Below, in pieces: positions 49,253-57,829 of a stretch of 64,000 nt of DNA. The notes under the pieces were generated by a model. It made no database searches. It had not been told where the DNA came from and saw nothing but the letters and a program-made list of their open reading frames with translations. The stretch covers positions 310,001-374,000 of the forward strand of contig NZ_AHMM02000017.1 of NCBI RefSeq assembly GCF_000243675.2, in the 5' to 3' direction. Origin of the DNA: Leptospira inadai serovar Lyme str. 10. Its GTDB lineage: Bacteria > Spirochaetota > Leptospiria > Leptospirales > Leptospiraceae. How positions within the stretch are numbered: position 1 is the stretch's first letter; every line of letters begins with the position of its first letter. Both the position numbers and the translations under genes were made by a program.

Positions 49253-49423
49253 ATCCTCCCGATTCGACCGCCATGCTCGGGCGCTAACGGAATAATAGAA
49301 AATTCCGAACTCCCCTCTTCACGATTCCGTTCCCGGGATCTCGTTGAAGATTCGATCGAGTCAATTGTGAAAATCAAAACTAATCCATCGGTTTCGCCTT
49401 CCATTCGGGAAAACGAAGACTCT

Positions 49424-50209
49424 CTAAAAATTCTTTTTCATAAACCGTTGATAAGCGAAGAAGAGGGGCCAAAAAATCCAGGCAGTAAGGACGCAAATAC
49501 AAAGGCAGATTACCCATACCGTGCCTAATGTTTTCAACAAAAAGGCGCCGGAAAAACCGAGTAAGACGGAAGCCTTTGTCTGTAGTACCATCGTAATTCT
49601 TACCAAATCGACAGGATTCAATAGTATTATGATTAAGGCGGGGATTTCTATCGGATATTCTCCCAAATATAAACTTAAAACGAAAATGAACGAATCGAAA
49701 AATACGAAAAAATACAACCAAATCAGGAGCGCGCCCGCGATGATCAATTCCCCTTTCTTAAAGAATGTGGCGAGCAAAAAAGCTAGGGATACGAAAATCA
49801 AAATTAAGATCGCACCGAAGCAGATCAATTCCATAAAAAGAAGAATAAAATGAATATCGGAATAAAACGAGAAGAATCCGGGAATCCCCACTCCCAATAA
49901 TAAACCCAACGATAATGAGGCGGAAATTCCCAAATACTTTCCGATAAAATATTCGGATCTAGTGACCGATTTGGAAAAAAGCACTTCCGCAAAAGGAAGA
50001 GAGTCCATAAAAGACAACCCGGCAAACGTAATCGTAAAGAGAGGAACGATCAAAAGAACCACGTTCATTAAACTTGCGATGAGCCTTACTCCGTTCTCGT
50101 CGCCGAAATAATTCAAGATGCTGACGCAAATCGCCAGAAAAAATCCGAAGATGAAAATCCATCTGCTTCTAATGTTTTCCTTTAATTCGAAAATTAGAAT
50201 CTCTTTCAT
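49424..50209 (-). CDS. nosY: NosY-type ABC transporter permease
   Basis: Membrane part of the NosFY transporter needed to mature the copper centres of N2O reductase. 261 residues with six hydrophobic segments (WIFIFGFFLAICVSILNYFG, RLIASLMNVVLLIVPLFTIT and others), and the NosY-like N-terminal ELKENIRSRW and LSFMDSLPFAEVLFSKSVTR. It overlaps nosF by 4 nt. It is the last gene of the cluster seen. Confidence 0.88.
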   Translation of the reverse strand: MKEILIFELKENIRSRWIFIFGFFLAICVSILNYFGDENGVRLIASLMNVVLLIVPLFTITFAGLSFMDSLPFAEVLFSKSVTRSEYFIGKYLGISASLSLGLLLGVGIPGFFSFYSDIHFILLFMELICFGAILILIFVSLAFLLATFFKKGELIIAGALLIWLYFFVFFDSFIFVLSLYLGEYPIEIPALIIILLNPVDLVRITMVLQTKASVLLGFSGAFLLKTLGTVWVICLCICVLTAWIFWPLFFAYQRFMKKNF

Positions 50210-50925
50210 CGTGGATTCTCATATTCCTTATTCCAAAATTCCATAAGCGAGAGTTGTAGACTTTCGAACCCGCTTTTCCTAAGAAATTCCTGAGGAGATT
50301 CGTCGATTAAAAGAGATCCATCCGATAGAAGCAGAAATCGGTCGGCTACGTCTTCTACTTCCGCAAGAATATGAGTGGAAAAAATGACTAGCGCTCCCTC
50401 CTTTTTTTTCTTTCTAAGCAGTTCCTTCAAAATATGAGACACATAAGGATCCAAACTCGCGGTCGGTTCATCGATTACATAAATATTCTTTTTAGAGGAA
50501 AAGCATTGGAGTATATTCACTTTTTGTTTTGTTCCTCCGGAAAGGGATCCTATTTTCTTATTCTCCTGAGATCTCAATCCTAGCTTCTCGTACATTTCGG
50601 AAAAAGTTTCCTCGTCGAACGGCTCCAATTTCTTAAAAAAATCGACCAATTCTAGAATCGTAAGATTTTTAGGAAAACTCGGGCTTTGCGGCATATAACC
50701 TATACTGCCTTCCGCTTCTGTACGCTTCGAGGGTGGAATGGCATTGAAAAGAATGGAGCCGCTCGACGGCTTTACTAAACCGATGATACTTTTTATTAAT
50801 GAACTCTTACCCGAGCCGTTCGGACCTATGATCGATAGAATATTTCCTCCCTCGACCCGAAACGAGACGTTTTTTACGACCTTTGATTTGCCGTAGGAAA
50901 CTTCCAAATTTCTTATATCCATCAT
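50206..50925 (-). CDS. nosF: NosF ABC transporter ATPase
   Basis: ATPase of the NosFY exporter. Walker A GPNGSGKSSL, Q-loop YMPQSPSFPKNLT, ABC signature LSGGTKQKVN, Walker B NIYVIDEPTA and switch His FSTHILAE are intact in a 239-residue protein. The ATG at 50925 overlaps nosD by 4 nt. In known systems NosF works with NosD and NosY in CuZ assembly. Confidence 0.92.
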   Translation of the reverse strand: MMDIRNLEVSYGKSKVVKNVSFRVEGGNILSIIGPNGSGKSSLIKSIIGLVKPSSGSILFNAIPPSKRTEAEGSIGYMPQSPSFPKNLTILELVDFFKKLEPFDEETFSEMYEKLGLRSQENKKIGSLSGGTKQKVNILQCFSSKKNIYVIDEPTASLDPYVSHILKELLRKKKKEGALVIFSTHILAEVEDVADRFLLLSDGSLLIDESPQEFLRKSGFESLQLSLMEFWNKEYENPR

Positions 50926-52214
50926 ATGTTTCCTTTCATGGTCGGTTTCGGATCTTCAAAATCGATCGGGGTTACGATCGGAAAGGCATTCTCTATTCCT
51001 TGCAAAAAAGTGACTACAGGAGATTCATAAAGAACCATTAGGAACGGATAAATCGCGACCCAATACCCGAAAAAATGAATCGGTCTATGCGGAGAATCCC
51101 CGATTTTATCTCCGTCCAAATCGTAACCTCTATAACTATCCCAGTAATTCCGGGAAAATTGATTCGCGGTTTTCTTCGCGTTAGTGCTGATATCGAACAC
51201 GTTATCCCGAAAATCGTTTTTGGAAAAAACGTTCGAATCGCTGCTTCCTAAAATACGCACGCCCCAACCGTTTTCTTCGATCGTATTATAGGTAAAAAAA
51301 TTGCGATTACAACCGTCCGCAAAAATAGCCGTCGAGTTTTCTATAAATTTATTTTTTACTAAAATACTGTCGGAGATTTCCTTTAGCAAGAGACCGTAAG
51401 AACTCTCCCCCCAATTATTCCTGAAGGTATTATTTTCGATCAGGATATTCTTACTGTACATTACTGCGACGCCGGCGGAGTTGCTCTCGAACGTGTTTCC
51501 TCGAAAATCGTTATCGGAGGAAAACATGAAATGCATTCCGTATCTGATATTGTTTTTAGAAACGTTATTTTCGATCTTAAGGTTGGAGGAAAATTCCAAG
51601 TAAATTCCGTCCCGATGTTTTTCCGCCCGATTACCGATAATTTGCACGTACTTCGAATTCCAAAGATGAACCCCGTTTCCACCGGAAACCTCGTTACGCG
51701 CATTACCCTGGGTAATATTATCGTTTATTCGGCAATTACTTACTTCGGCCAAATAAATCGCGTAAGCGGTATCTTCGAAGGTATTATTCGCGAAAATACA
51801 GTTGTTGATCTTCTGGGCATGAATTCCGGCATATTCCGTCGTGTCCGAAATACCGCTCGCGATAATTTTCAATCCTCGAATCGTCACTCCGTTCGAGGTG
51901 ATATCGAAAACATGCTTTTCTTTTTTTCCGTCGATTATGGCCCCTGGCAGCCCGAGAATCGAAATTCTCTTATCAACATGAATTTCACCTTCCTTGTATA
52001 ATCCTGATTTTATAATGATAGTATCTCCGTCCTGAGATGTATCGATCGCCTTTCGAAGAGAGGAAATAGCGCAGTCCGGACATACGATAATTTCCCGTGA
52101 AAGAAGTTCCTTTCCGGATAGAATCAAAACGAGGAAAATCATTCCGCTTATACTTCTAACAAGCGCTGAAATCGAAGGATTATGCTTTAAAACTTTTCCG
52201 ATCCTAAAGCTCAT
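50922..52214 (-). CDS. nosD: NosD copper-site maturation protein
   Basis: A periplasmic beta-helix protein required for CuZ-site maturation. 430 residues: N-terminal signal/anchor (about residues 15-36, ISGMIFLVLILSGKELL), then CASH/beta-helix repeats (NNCIFANNTFEDTAYAIYLA, GNRAEKHRDGIYLEFSSNLK, ENNTFRNNWGESSYGLLLKE, FSRNYWDSYRGYDLDGD). The NYWDSYRGYDLDGDKIGD stretch is typical NosD. A C-terminal hydrophobic end (YWVAIYPFLMVLYE) may anchor it. Confidence 0.92.
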   Translation of the reverse strand: MSFRIGKVLKHNPSISALVRSISGMIFLVLILSGKELLSREIIVCPDCAISSLRKAIDTSQDGDTIIIKSGLYKEGEIHVDKRISILGLPGAIIDGKKEKHVFDITSNGVTIRGLKIIASGISDTTEYAGIHAQKINNCIFANNTFEDTAYAIYLAEVSNCRINDNITQGNARNEVSGGNGVHLWNSKYVQIIGNRAEKHRDGIYLEFSSNLKIENNVSKNNIRYGMHFMFSSDNDFRGNTFESNSAGVAVMYSKNILIENNTFRNNWGESSYGLLLKEISDSILVKNKFIENSTAIFADGCNRNFFTYNTIEENGWGVRILGSSDSNVFSKNDFRDNVFDISTNAKKTANQFSRNYWDSYRGYDLDGDKIGDSPHRPIHFFGYWVAIYPFLMVLYESPVVTFLQGIENAFPIVTPIDFEDPKPTMKGNI

Positions 52215-52218
52215 AAAC

Positions 52219-52626
52219 TTACTGAATCAAAATGCCGGTATGTAACGCTAAATATGATTTCGCTCTTTCCAAGGATCTAAAAGCTCCGAGCCCCTTTCCC
52301 ATGGGGGAATGAATCGATTCGGATTGAACGAAAACCGCATTCGGTTCGAGTAGCATTTTCCCTGGACTCTCGAAATCCGAAACCCAAACGGAACGGATGG
52401 TCGGCTGATTTTCACGGATATAGGATTGCAGACATTCGATCGAATCGAAATAATATCTGCGACCTTTCTGCGTTAAAAATTGCGCATGAAACCGAAAATC
52501 GACGATGGACATCGAGCAATACTGACATTGCTCCCGCCCTGCCTCCGGTACTATCGGCTCATTTTTCGTGCAACCAGCGGAGAGAAGGAGAGCAATTAGG
52601 AAAGAATAGGATAGTTTACTTTTCAT
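52219..52626 (-). CDS. nosL: NosL copper-binding lipoprotein
   Basis: Delivers Cu(I) to apo-N2O reductase. 135 residues with a lipobox (LLLSAGCTKN) and the NosL copper motif QCQYCSMSIVDFRF, whose Cys and Met are characteristic. Later RRYYFDSIECLQSYIREN (NosL has YFDD-like segments) and a C-terminal hydrophobic end are seen. It overlaps the preceding membrane-protein gene by 11 nt. Confidence 0.92.
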   Translation of the reverse strand: MKSKLSYSFLIALLLSAGCTKNEPIVPEAGREQCQYCSMSIVDFRFHAQFLTQKGRRYYFDSIECLQSYIRENQPTIRSVWVSDFESPGKMLLEPNAVFVQSESIHSPMGKGLGAFRSLERAKSYLALHTGILIQ

Positions 52627-53224
52627 ACAAGGATCGTTTTCTCTCGGACCAAAGTATAATCAACAGACATAGTAATGCCGAAAAAAGAATTACCCCGCCG
52701 TAAGAGGGAAAACTGCATGCGGTTATATTCAACATTTGTTTACAACCTAAGAGAGGGGGTTGGTACGCCATTCCGGGAACGATAATCGGCGCATCCGGAT
52801 TCAGATTATGACCGTAGTTATATTCCCATCTCCAAAAATCATATAACCCCACCAAGCCGACGAGAATTATATTAATTATACCTAATGCTGCAAATCCGAC
52901 TCTAGGAACAGCAAAAGTCACGAACGCTCCGAAAATCAAATACCCTAATACGAAAGGCATAAATAATAATTCCGGTATGGACGCCGATATTATTTCACGC
53001 ATACCTATATAATGATTTAATAAATTAATATTCTGCAAGTCGTAAGGAGTAGAACCGGTCACCGTATTGATCCAGATCTTCATCCCCAACCCCTCCGGAT
53101 ACTGAGGAGCATCCAGAGTGATATCCCATAGAGGTAGAAAAAAAACGCCGATAAGAACGATGCCGACCCCTAAAATTAGGAGTCGGTTTTGCTTAGAAAG
53201 TCTTTGAAATAGTAAATCTTTCAT
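52616..53224 (-). CDS. NosB-like membrane protein of the nos cluster
   Basis: A 202-residue protein with about four transmembrane segments (RLLILGVGIVLIGVFFLPLW, FMPFVLGYLIFGAFVTFAVP, GFAALGIINIILVGLVGLYD, YGGVILFSALLCLLIILW). The charged segments NINLLNHYIGM and DFWRWEYNYGHNLNPDAPII are characteristic of membrane proteins between nosZ and nosL/nosD in clade II-type clusters. It occupies the place of NosB. Its role in N2O reduction is not established here. Confidence 0.75.
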   Translation of the reverse strand: MKDLLFQRLSKQNRLLILGVGIVLIGVFFLPLWDITLDAPQYPEGLGMKIWINTVTGSTPYDLQNINLLNHYIGMREIISASIPELLFMPFVLGYLIFGAFVTFAVPRVGFAALGIINIILVGLVGLYDFWRWEYNYGHNLNPDAPIIVPGMAYQPPLLGCKQMLNITACSFPSYGGVILFSALLCLLIILWSERKRSLYEK

Positions 53225-53236
53225 AGTTTTCTTTTC

Positions 53237-55153
53237 TTACGGACTTACACGGATGTATTGTTGCATTTCTTGGTGTAAGGCGGAACAAAAATCAGTGCAG
53301 TAAAAGGGGTAAATCCCCGGCTTCGAAGCCATCCATTTGAAAGTTCTCGTTTGACCCGGCATGATCAGTAAGTTCGGCATTTCCGGCGCGCCGTTGATTG
53401 CAAAGCCGTGCGGAATATCGAAATCCTGCTCCAAATTAGTGACGTGGAAATAAACCGTGTCCCCTTTCCGAACTTCGATCGTATCCGGTTTGAAATGGGA
53501 TCTTATTTGAGTCATTAAAACCCTGACCACGTTTCCTTCACGCATGACTCTTGCGTCCTTTTCGTTCTTAATCGCATAGGGATGTTTATTTTCCTCTAAC
53601 GGATAAATTTTAGCAGCCTTGTCCATTAACATTTTAGCGGGTACCATTTGAGAATAATGGGGTTCACCTACGGTAGGAAAATCCGAAAGTAATTCCGCTT
53701 TGTTACCCGAAATATCATAGAGCTGAGCGCTTTGCGGCAATTCCATTCCGACCGGAAGATATCGATCCTTCGTAATCTTATTTAAAGCTATCAAATACTT
53801 TCCGTAAGGCTCTTTAGAACTTCCGCCTACGATCGAAAGGTGACCGACACTATAGTAAGCGGGCAAATGTTGAACCACTTCCCAAGTACCTAGCTTCCAT
53901 TTTACGACCTCCGAACTCACAAAGCAGGAAGTATACGCATATCCCTTACCGTCAAATTCCGTATGCAAAGGACCTAAACAAGGCTTATTCACTTCACCCG
54001 CCAAAGTTGATTCATACTTTAGAACCGGAATATTCATGATTTCCTTGGTTCTATGTTCGGGTTTGTCTTTTACATCCATGAGCTTAGTAAAGGAATGAAC
54101 CGGAATGACCGTCGCCAATTTACCTCCGCCCACGATATACTCTCCCGTGGGATCAACGTCCGTTCCGTGCGGGCTTTTTGGAGTCGGTAAATAATACATT
54201 ACGCCCGGACAATCTTTCGGCTGAAGCATTTTGACTCCGCTTAATTTCTCGGAAATCGCCGGTTGATTTTCAGGCAAGAAATTTCTGTAATACTCTCCGC
54301 CGAAATTGGAAGCCTTGCCTTGATCCAAACATTGCTTAGCGCGAACCCAATTGAAAGCGAGAATATAATCCTTATCGTTTTTAGAAGCCCCGACTTCTAT
54401 CATCTTATAGGCTTGCTCGGTATTATACGAAGTAAAGAAGCACCAATCATGAGACTTTCCTTTTCCGCAATGCGAGAGATCGTAATCGAATCCCGGAACG
54501 AGTATTTGCAGCTCTATCGAAAGGCGACCGGATTTAGGGTCGACTTTAACCATCGTGATCGTTCCCTTAAAATCACCTTTAGAAAAGTTTTCGATCGGAA
54601 TACTACTTTGAGGAATAGGGACCGAAAACCTGGTTGCAGCCATTAAATATTCGGTATTCTCGGTTGCGAATGGAGACGCGTGGTTACCGGCGGTGTTCGG
54701 GATTTCGATAATCTCTTTAGTTTCAAAGGATTTCAAATCGATTCTAGCTAATCGCGGAGTGTTATTCGCATTCAGAAACATCCATCTGCCGTCCTGCTTA
54801 CCGTCGGTCATCGACGCTTCAACGTGATGGCTATCGTCCCAGGGAACGTAACCGTGAGTCGTCCTAAGCATATTCTTGGTCTCTTCGTCGTACCCGTAAC
54901 CGTTTTCCGGAAAGACAGAAAAGACGGGAATGATCTTAAACAATCTTGCGGAAGGAATTCCGTAGACTGACATCTGTCCGCTAAATCCGCCGGAAAGAAA
55001 TGCATAAACTTCGTCCTTGTCTCCTGGAGCAACGTAAACTCTCTTTGCAGCGTCCGAGGCGAGAGAGGCCGTCGCCGCTCCCTTTTTACATCCTACAAGT
55101 GCAAGGAATATCAATCCTAAATAAAAGAAATATTTGAATATCTTAATATTCAT
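53237..55153 (-). CDS. nosZ: Nitrous oxide reductase NosZ, Sec-type / clade II-like
   Basis: Reduces N2O to N2. 638 residues. The N-terminus ends in LALVGCKKG with Cys22 as a lipobox and lacks a twin-arginine motif, as in Sec-exported clade II NosZ. The CuZ beta-propeller has DDSHHVEASMTDGKQDGRWM (His109/110), NTAGNHAS, HGTDVDPTGEYIVGGGKLA, CLGPLHTEFDGKGYAYTSC and GHLSIVGGSS, GEPHYSQMVP. The CuA cupredoxin end has His582 (DIPHGF) and C619-C623-H627-M630 in CTDFCSALHQEM. All key ligands appear intact, so it should be active. The ATG at 55153 begins the coding region 13 nt after the cytochrome gene. Confidence 0.96.
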   Translation of the reverse strand: MNIKIFKYFFYLGLIFLALVGCKKGAATASLASDAAKRVYVAPGDKDEVYAFLSGGFSGQMSVYGIPSARLFKIIPVFSVFPENGYGYDEETKNMLRTTHGYVPWDDSHHVEASMTDGKQDGRWMFLNANNTPRLARIDLKSFETKEIIEIPNTAGNHASPFATENTEYLMAATRFSVPIPQSSIPIENFSKGDFKGTITMVKVDPKSGRLSIELQILVPGFDYDLSHCGKGKSHDWCFFTSYNTEQAYKMIEVGASKNDKDYILAFNWVRAKQCLDQGKASNFGGEYYRNFLPENQPAISEKLSGVKMLQPKDCPGVMYYLPTPKSPHGTDVDPTGEYIVGGGKLATVIPVHSFTKLMDVKDKPEHRTKEIMNIPVLKYESTLAGEVNKPCLGPLHTEFDGKGYAYTSCFVSSEVVKWKLGTWEVVQHLPAYYSVGHLSIVGGSSKEPYGKYLIALNKITKDRYLPVGMELPQSAQLYDISGNKAELLSDFPTVGEPHYSQMVPAKMLMDKAAKIYPLEENKHPYAIKNEKDARVMREGNVVRVLMTQIRSHFKPDTIEVRKGDTVYFHVTNLEQDFDIPHGFAINGAPEMPNLLIMPGQTRTFKWMASKPGIYPFYCTDFCSALHQEMQQYIRVSP

Positions 55154-55166
55154 CTTTTGCCCTACC

Positions 55167-55628
55167 TTATTTTTTATCCGATTTTCTGAAATATTCTAGA
55201 ATTTCCCGAGCTTCGGATTCTTTCACGTTTTGGAACGTCATTTGAGTTAGATGTTCGGCAAGAAGTCCCATAGCTACCGGGTCCTTTTGAGTCATCTCGG
55301 CGGGATTCAGAATCATATTCATGATCCACTCGGGAGTTCTCCTTTCGGTAACACCTTTCAAAGCGGGACCGACGACCTTCTCCTCGAACTTATGACAGGC
55401 GCTACACTTCGTCTCGAAATGCTTCTTACCTTTCTGCACCATCGACTCGTCGATTGGACCCAAGGTAACCGAGGATACCGGACCGATACCTTTATTGCTT
55501 ACGTTCTTCTCGGCCTCTCCCTCTTTCTCCTTTCCGCAAAATGAATACGAAATTAAAGAAACCAGGACAAAGAACGAAACAACAGACTTCCTTTTAATAA
55601 ATGCATTATTTATTAATTTATCATCCAT
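55167..55628 (-). CDS. c-type cytochrome, probable electron donor of NosZ
   Basis: A 153-residue monohaem cytochrome c. The haem motif CSACH is at residues 75-79, and a Met ligand is likely in EMTQKD or QMTFQNV. The N-terminus is basic and hydrophobic (VVSFFVLVSLISYSFCGKE) with Cys31 as a possible lipobox, though it is a poor one. It is first in the nos cluster and 13 nt from nosZ, so it is the likely donor. In other clade II clusters, cytochromes c occur in the same place. Confidence 0.88.
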   Translation of the reverse strand: MDDKLINNAFIKRKSVVSFFVLVSLISYSFCGKEKEGEAEKNVSNKGIGPVSSVTLGPIDESMVQKGKKHFETKCSACHKFEEKVVGPALKGVTERRTPEWIMNMILNPAEMTQKDPVAMGLLAEHLTQMTFQNVKESEAREILEYFRKSDKK

Positions 55629-55736
55629 CTCGAATATTCTCCCAACCTAGGCAAAATAATAAATTCCCGATATTCCGAACAAAAACTCGAGATATTGCCC
55701 GAGATTCAGATTAGCATGCGATCGTAGAATTTCACA

Positions 55737-55750
55737 TTGATATAGATCAA
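55737..55750. promoter_or_regulatory. Perfect FNR/DNR-type box upstream of the nos cluster
   Basis: TTGATATAGATCAA matches the TTGAT-N4-ATCAA consensus of FNR/DNR proteins in both half-sites. It lies 108 nt upstream of the cytochrome gene. About 21 nt downstream, on the transcribed strand, is GCTAAT, a -10-like hexamer, at roughly class II spacing. Oxygen- or NO-controlled activation of nos is likely; no such regulator gene is in the window. The rest of 55629-56082 is AT-rich and holds no gene. Confidence 0.8.
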
Positions 55751-55766
55751 ATTACGTCAAGAACGG

Positions 55767-55783
55767 GTGATGACATTTATCAC
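55767..55783. promoter_or_regulatory. Second inverted repeat, GTGAT-N7-ATCAC
   Basis: GTGATGACATTTATCAC has perfect 5-bp arms. It resembles a CRP/FNR half-site pair with altered spacing and lies 16 nt beyond the perfect FNR box, so it may be a second regulator site. The spacing is not canonical for FNR, so the call is tentative. Confidence 0.4.
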
Positions 55784-56082
55784 GATCCATATTCCCGAAT
55801 CCGATATTTTAAAAAAGAATCGACTATATAAAAGAAGACAGAACCGGAATGCTATTATTATAAAATAGAATATTACTGATACTTTTGCGCGAAAGAATAA
55901 AAAATCGCAAACAGCCTCCCGCCTCGATCATAAAAGCTCGGAATTATTATAGATCGATCCGGATCGATAAAAGAGGAACTGCGACCCGAGGGTCAAAACG
56001 ATTGCAAGGAAAGAATCTATTACATTACGATTACTTTTCCTTTTAATCTTTAAATGATATTTTAATTTTATAATAAACTAGA

Positions 56083-57816
56083 TCAACCCGTGAATCTTCG
56101 GATCAGAGCGCGTCCGATGAATCGAAATTTTTCCCCGAGAGGAAAACGACCCAAATTCGCTTTTACCACGCCTTCGGTAAATCTTGTGGCCTTTGAATAA
56201 TCTATCTTCACGTCGACTATCACCGGCCTTCCCATTTCGGACAATAAAAACGCCTCTCGCATCGCCGTTTCGATATGATCGTTGGAATGCAAAGATATAT
56301 ATACCGCCCCGGTGGCTCTTGCAACTCCCTCCAACTGCAATTCACCCAAAATAGTGCATGTTTTTCTCCCGTAGGGGATCTGCTGTCCTTGAGAAATTTG
56401 AGATAATTCTCCATCATAAAATACGAATATAATGGCCCCCAAGGAATGAACTGTTGCCGTAATCAACTCCAGCCCGGTCATAAGAAATGCGCCGTCCCCT
56501 ACGATACCTACTACTTTTTTTCCAGGATGTACCAGTTTAGCTCCGATGCTTGCAGGAACACAATATCCCATCGAATTGAAATCGGTCGGAGAAAGAAAAG
56601 TTTTGGGGCGATAAACCGGATACAGTTCTTCCGCCAGAAAGGTATGATTTCCGTCGTCCACGATTAGAATGTCATCTTCCTTCATTTTAGCCCGCAGTTC
56701 TTTGAAAAAGAGATACGGATTGATTTTGTTAGGAACGCGGTGCTCTTCCCATTCCTTGAAGTAAGCTTCTTTTTTCTCCCGAATCGTCCTACTCATATGA
56801 GTAGATTCATTTTTTCTAAAGCCATTCCGTTCTAAGCCCTGTATCAATGCCGACAAAACCTGTTTACTATCTCCGGTAATTTCCACAGCGGCCGGATAAT
56901 TTTTCGAAAACACGTTCGGATTTATATCGATATGAATTAAATTTTTCGGGACTTTCATTCCGAAACTTCCGGTCGGAATCTCCGCGAATCGAGTACCGAT
57001 CGCAAGGAGACAGTCGCAGGATGAAAATGCCGCCTCCCCAGCCGGGACGGAATATGAACCGAATCCCATTCCGGTATGATGCGGATGATTGGCCGGAAAA
57101 ACGCTCAATCCCTGAAGAGTTGTTGCGACAGGTGCATTCAAAATTTCTGATATTTCAATCAGTTCCTCCGTAGCGTCTCGCCCTCCCCATCCTACGAAAA
57201 TTCCCGGATGCCGAGCGGTCTTTAGCAATTCACAAGCCTGCTCGATTTTATCCAGCTCGATCGTCGGGTAATTCTCTTCCCGTTTAAAATCGGGAAGAGA
57301 GGAGATCGATCCCTCGAATAATTGGATATTCACCGGAATCTCTATGAACACTGGCCCGCATTCATCGGTCGTCGCTATTTTATAGGCCTCGTAAATCGTC
57401 GGAACGATCTCTCCATGCGTTTGGATTTGATAGAATTTCTTAGTAATTCCTTTTAATATAGCAGATTGATCGATTTGATGAAGTTGATATTTTTTTCCCG
57501 TATCGGTTCGAACTCCGCCCGAAATAATCAGCATCGGGATTCCGTCGAGGTATGCCTCTCCGATTCCGCTGAGAGCATGAGTCATACCTGCGGCTGGAAC
57601 GATTACTAACGTTCCGATGGAATCCGAAGTTCGGCTGATCGCGTCAGCCATGAAGGCCGCGCCGCATTCGTGAGTTACTAGAATCGGAACGATGCTCTTT
57701 GAGTTGCTCAGTTCGTCATACAATTCCGTATTGTGTACTCCCGGAATTCCAAAAGTGTATTTTACCCCGACTTGCTCCAACGCATGAACGACTAACGATG
57801 CCCCTGATTTTTTCAT
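56083..57816 (-). CDS. TPP-dependent enzyme of the acetolactate synthase/decarboxylase type
   Basis: A 577-residue thiamine-diphosphate protein with three domains: N-terminal pyrimidine-binding (FGIPGVHNTELYDEL and the catalytic Glu50 in VTHECGAAFMADA), central (GIFVGWGGRDATEELIEIS), and C-terminal PP-binding (GIVGDGAFLMTGLELITATV, with the GDG motif). Substrate cannot be told from sequence. It is 13 nt downstream of an FAD-dehydrogenase gene. It starts ATG at 57816 with AAGGGGG upstream. Acetolactate, benzoylformate-like or oxalyl-type chemistry is possible. Confidence 0.88.
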   Translation of the reverse strand: MKKSGASLVVHALEQVGVKYTFGIPGVHNTELYDELSNSKSIVPILVTHECGAAFMADAISRTSDSIGTLVIVPAAGMTHALSGIGEAYLDGIPMLIISGGVRTDTGKKYQLHQIDQSAILKGITKKFYQIQTHGEIVPTIYEAYKIATTDECGPVFIEIPVNIQLFEGSISSLPDFKREENYPTIELDKIEQACELLKTARHPGIFVGWGGRDATEELIEISEILNAPVATTLQGLSVFPANHPHHTGMGFGSYSVPAGEAAFSSCDCLLAIGTRFAEIPTGSFGMKVPKNLIHIDINPNVFSKNYPAAVEITGDSKQVLSALIQGLERNGFRKNESTHMSRTIREKKEAYFKEWEEHRVPNKINPYLFFKELRAKMKEDDILIVDDGNHTFLAEELYPVYRPKTFLSPTDFNSMGYCVPASIGAKLVHPGKKVVGIVGDGAFLMTGLELITATVHSLGAIIFVFYDGELSQISQGQQIPYGRKTCTILGELQLEGVARATGAVYISLHSNDHIETAMREAFLLSEMGRPVIVDVKIDYSKATRFTEGVVKANLGRFPLGEKFRFIGRALIRRFTG

Positions 57817-57829
57817 ACTTCCCCCTTCG

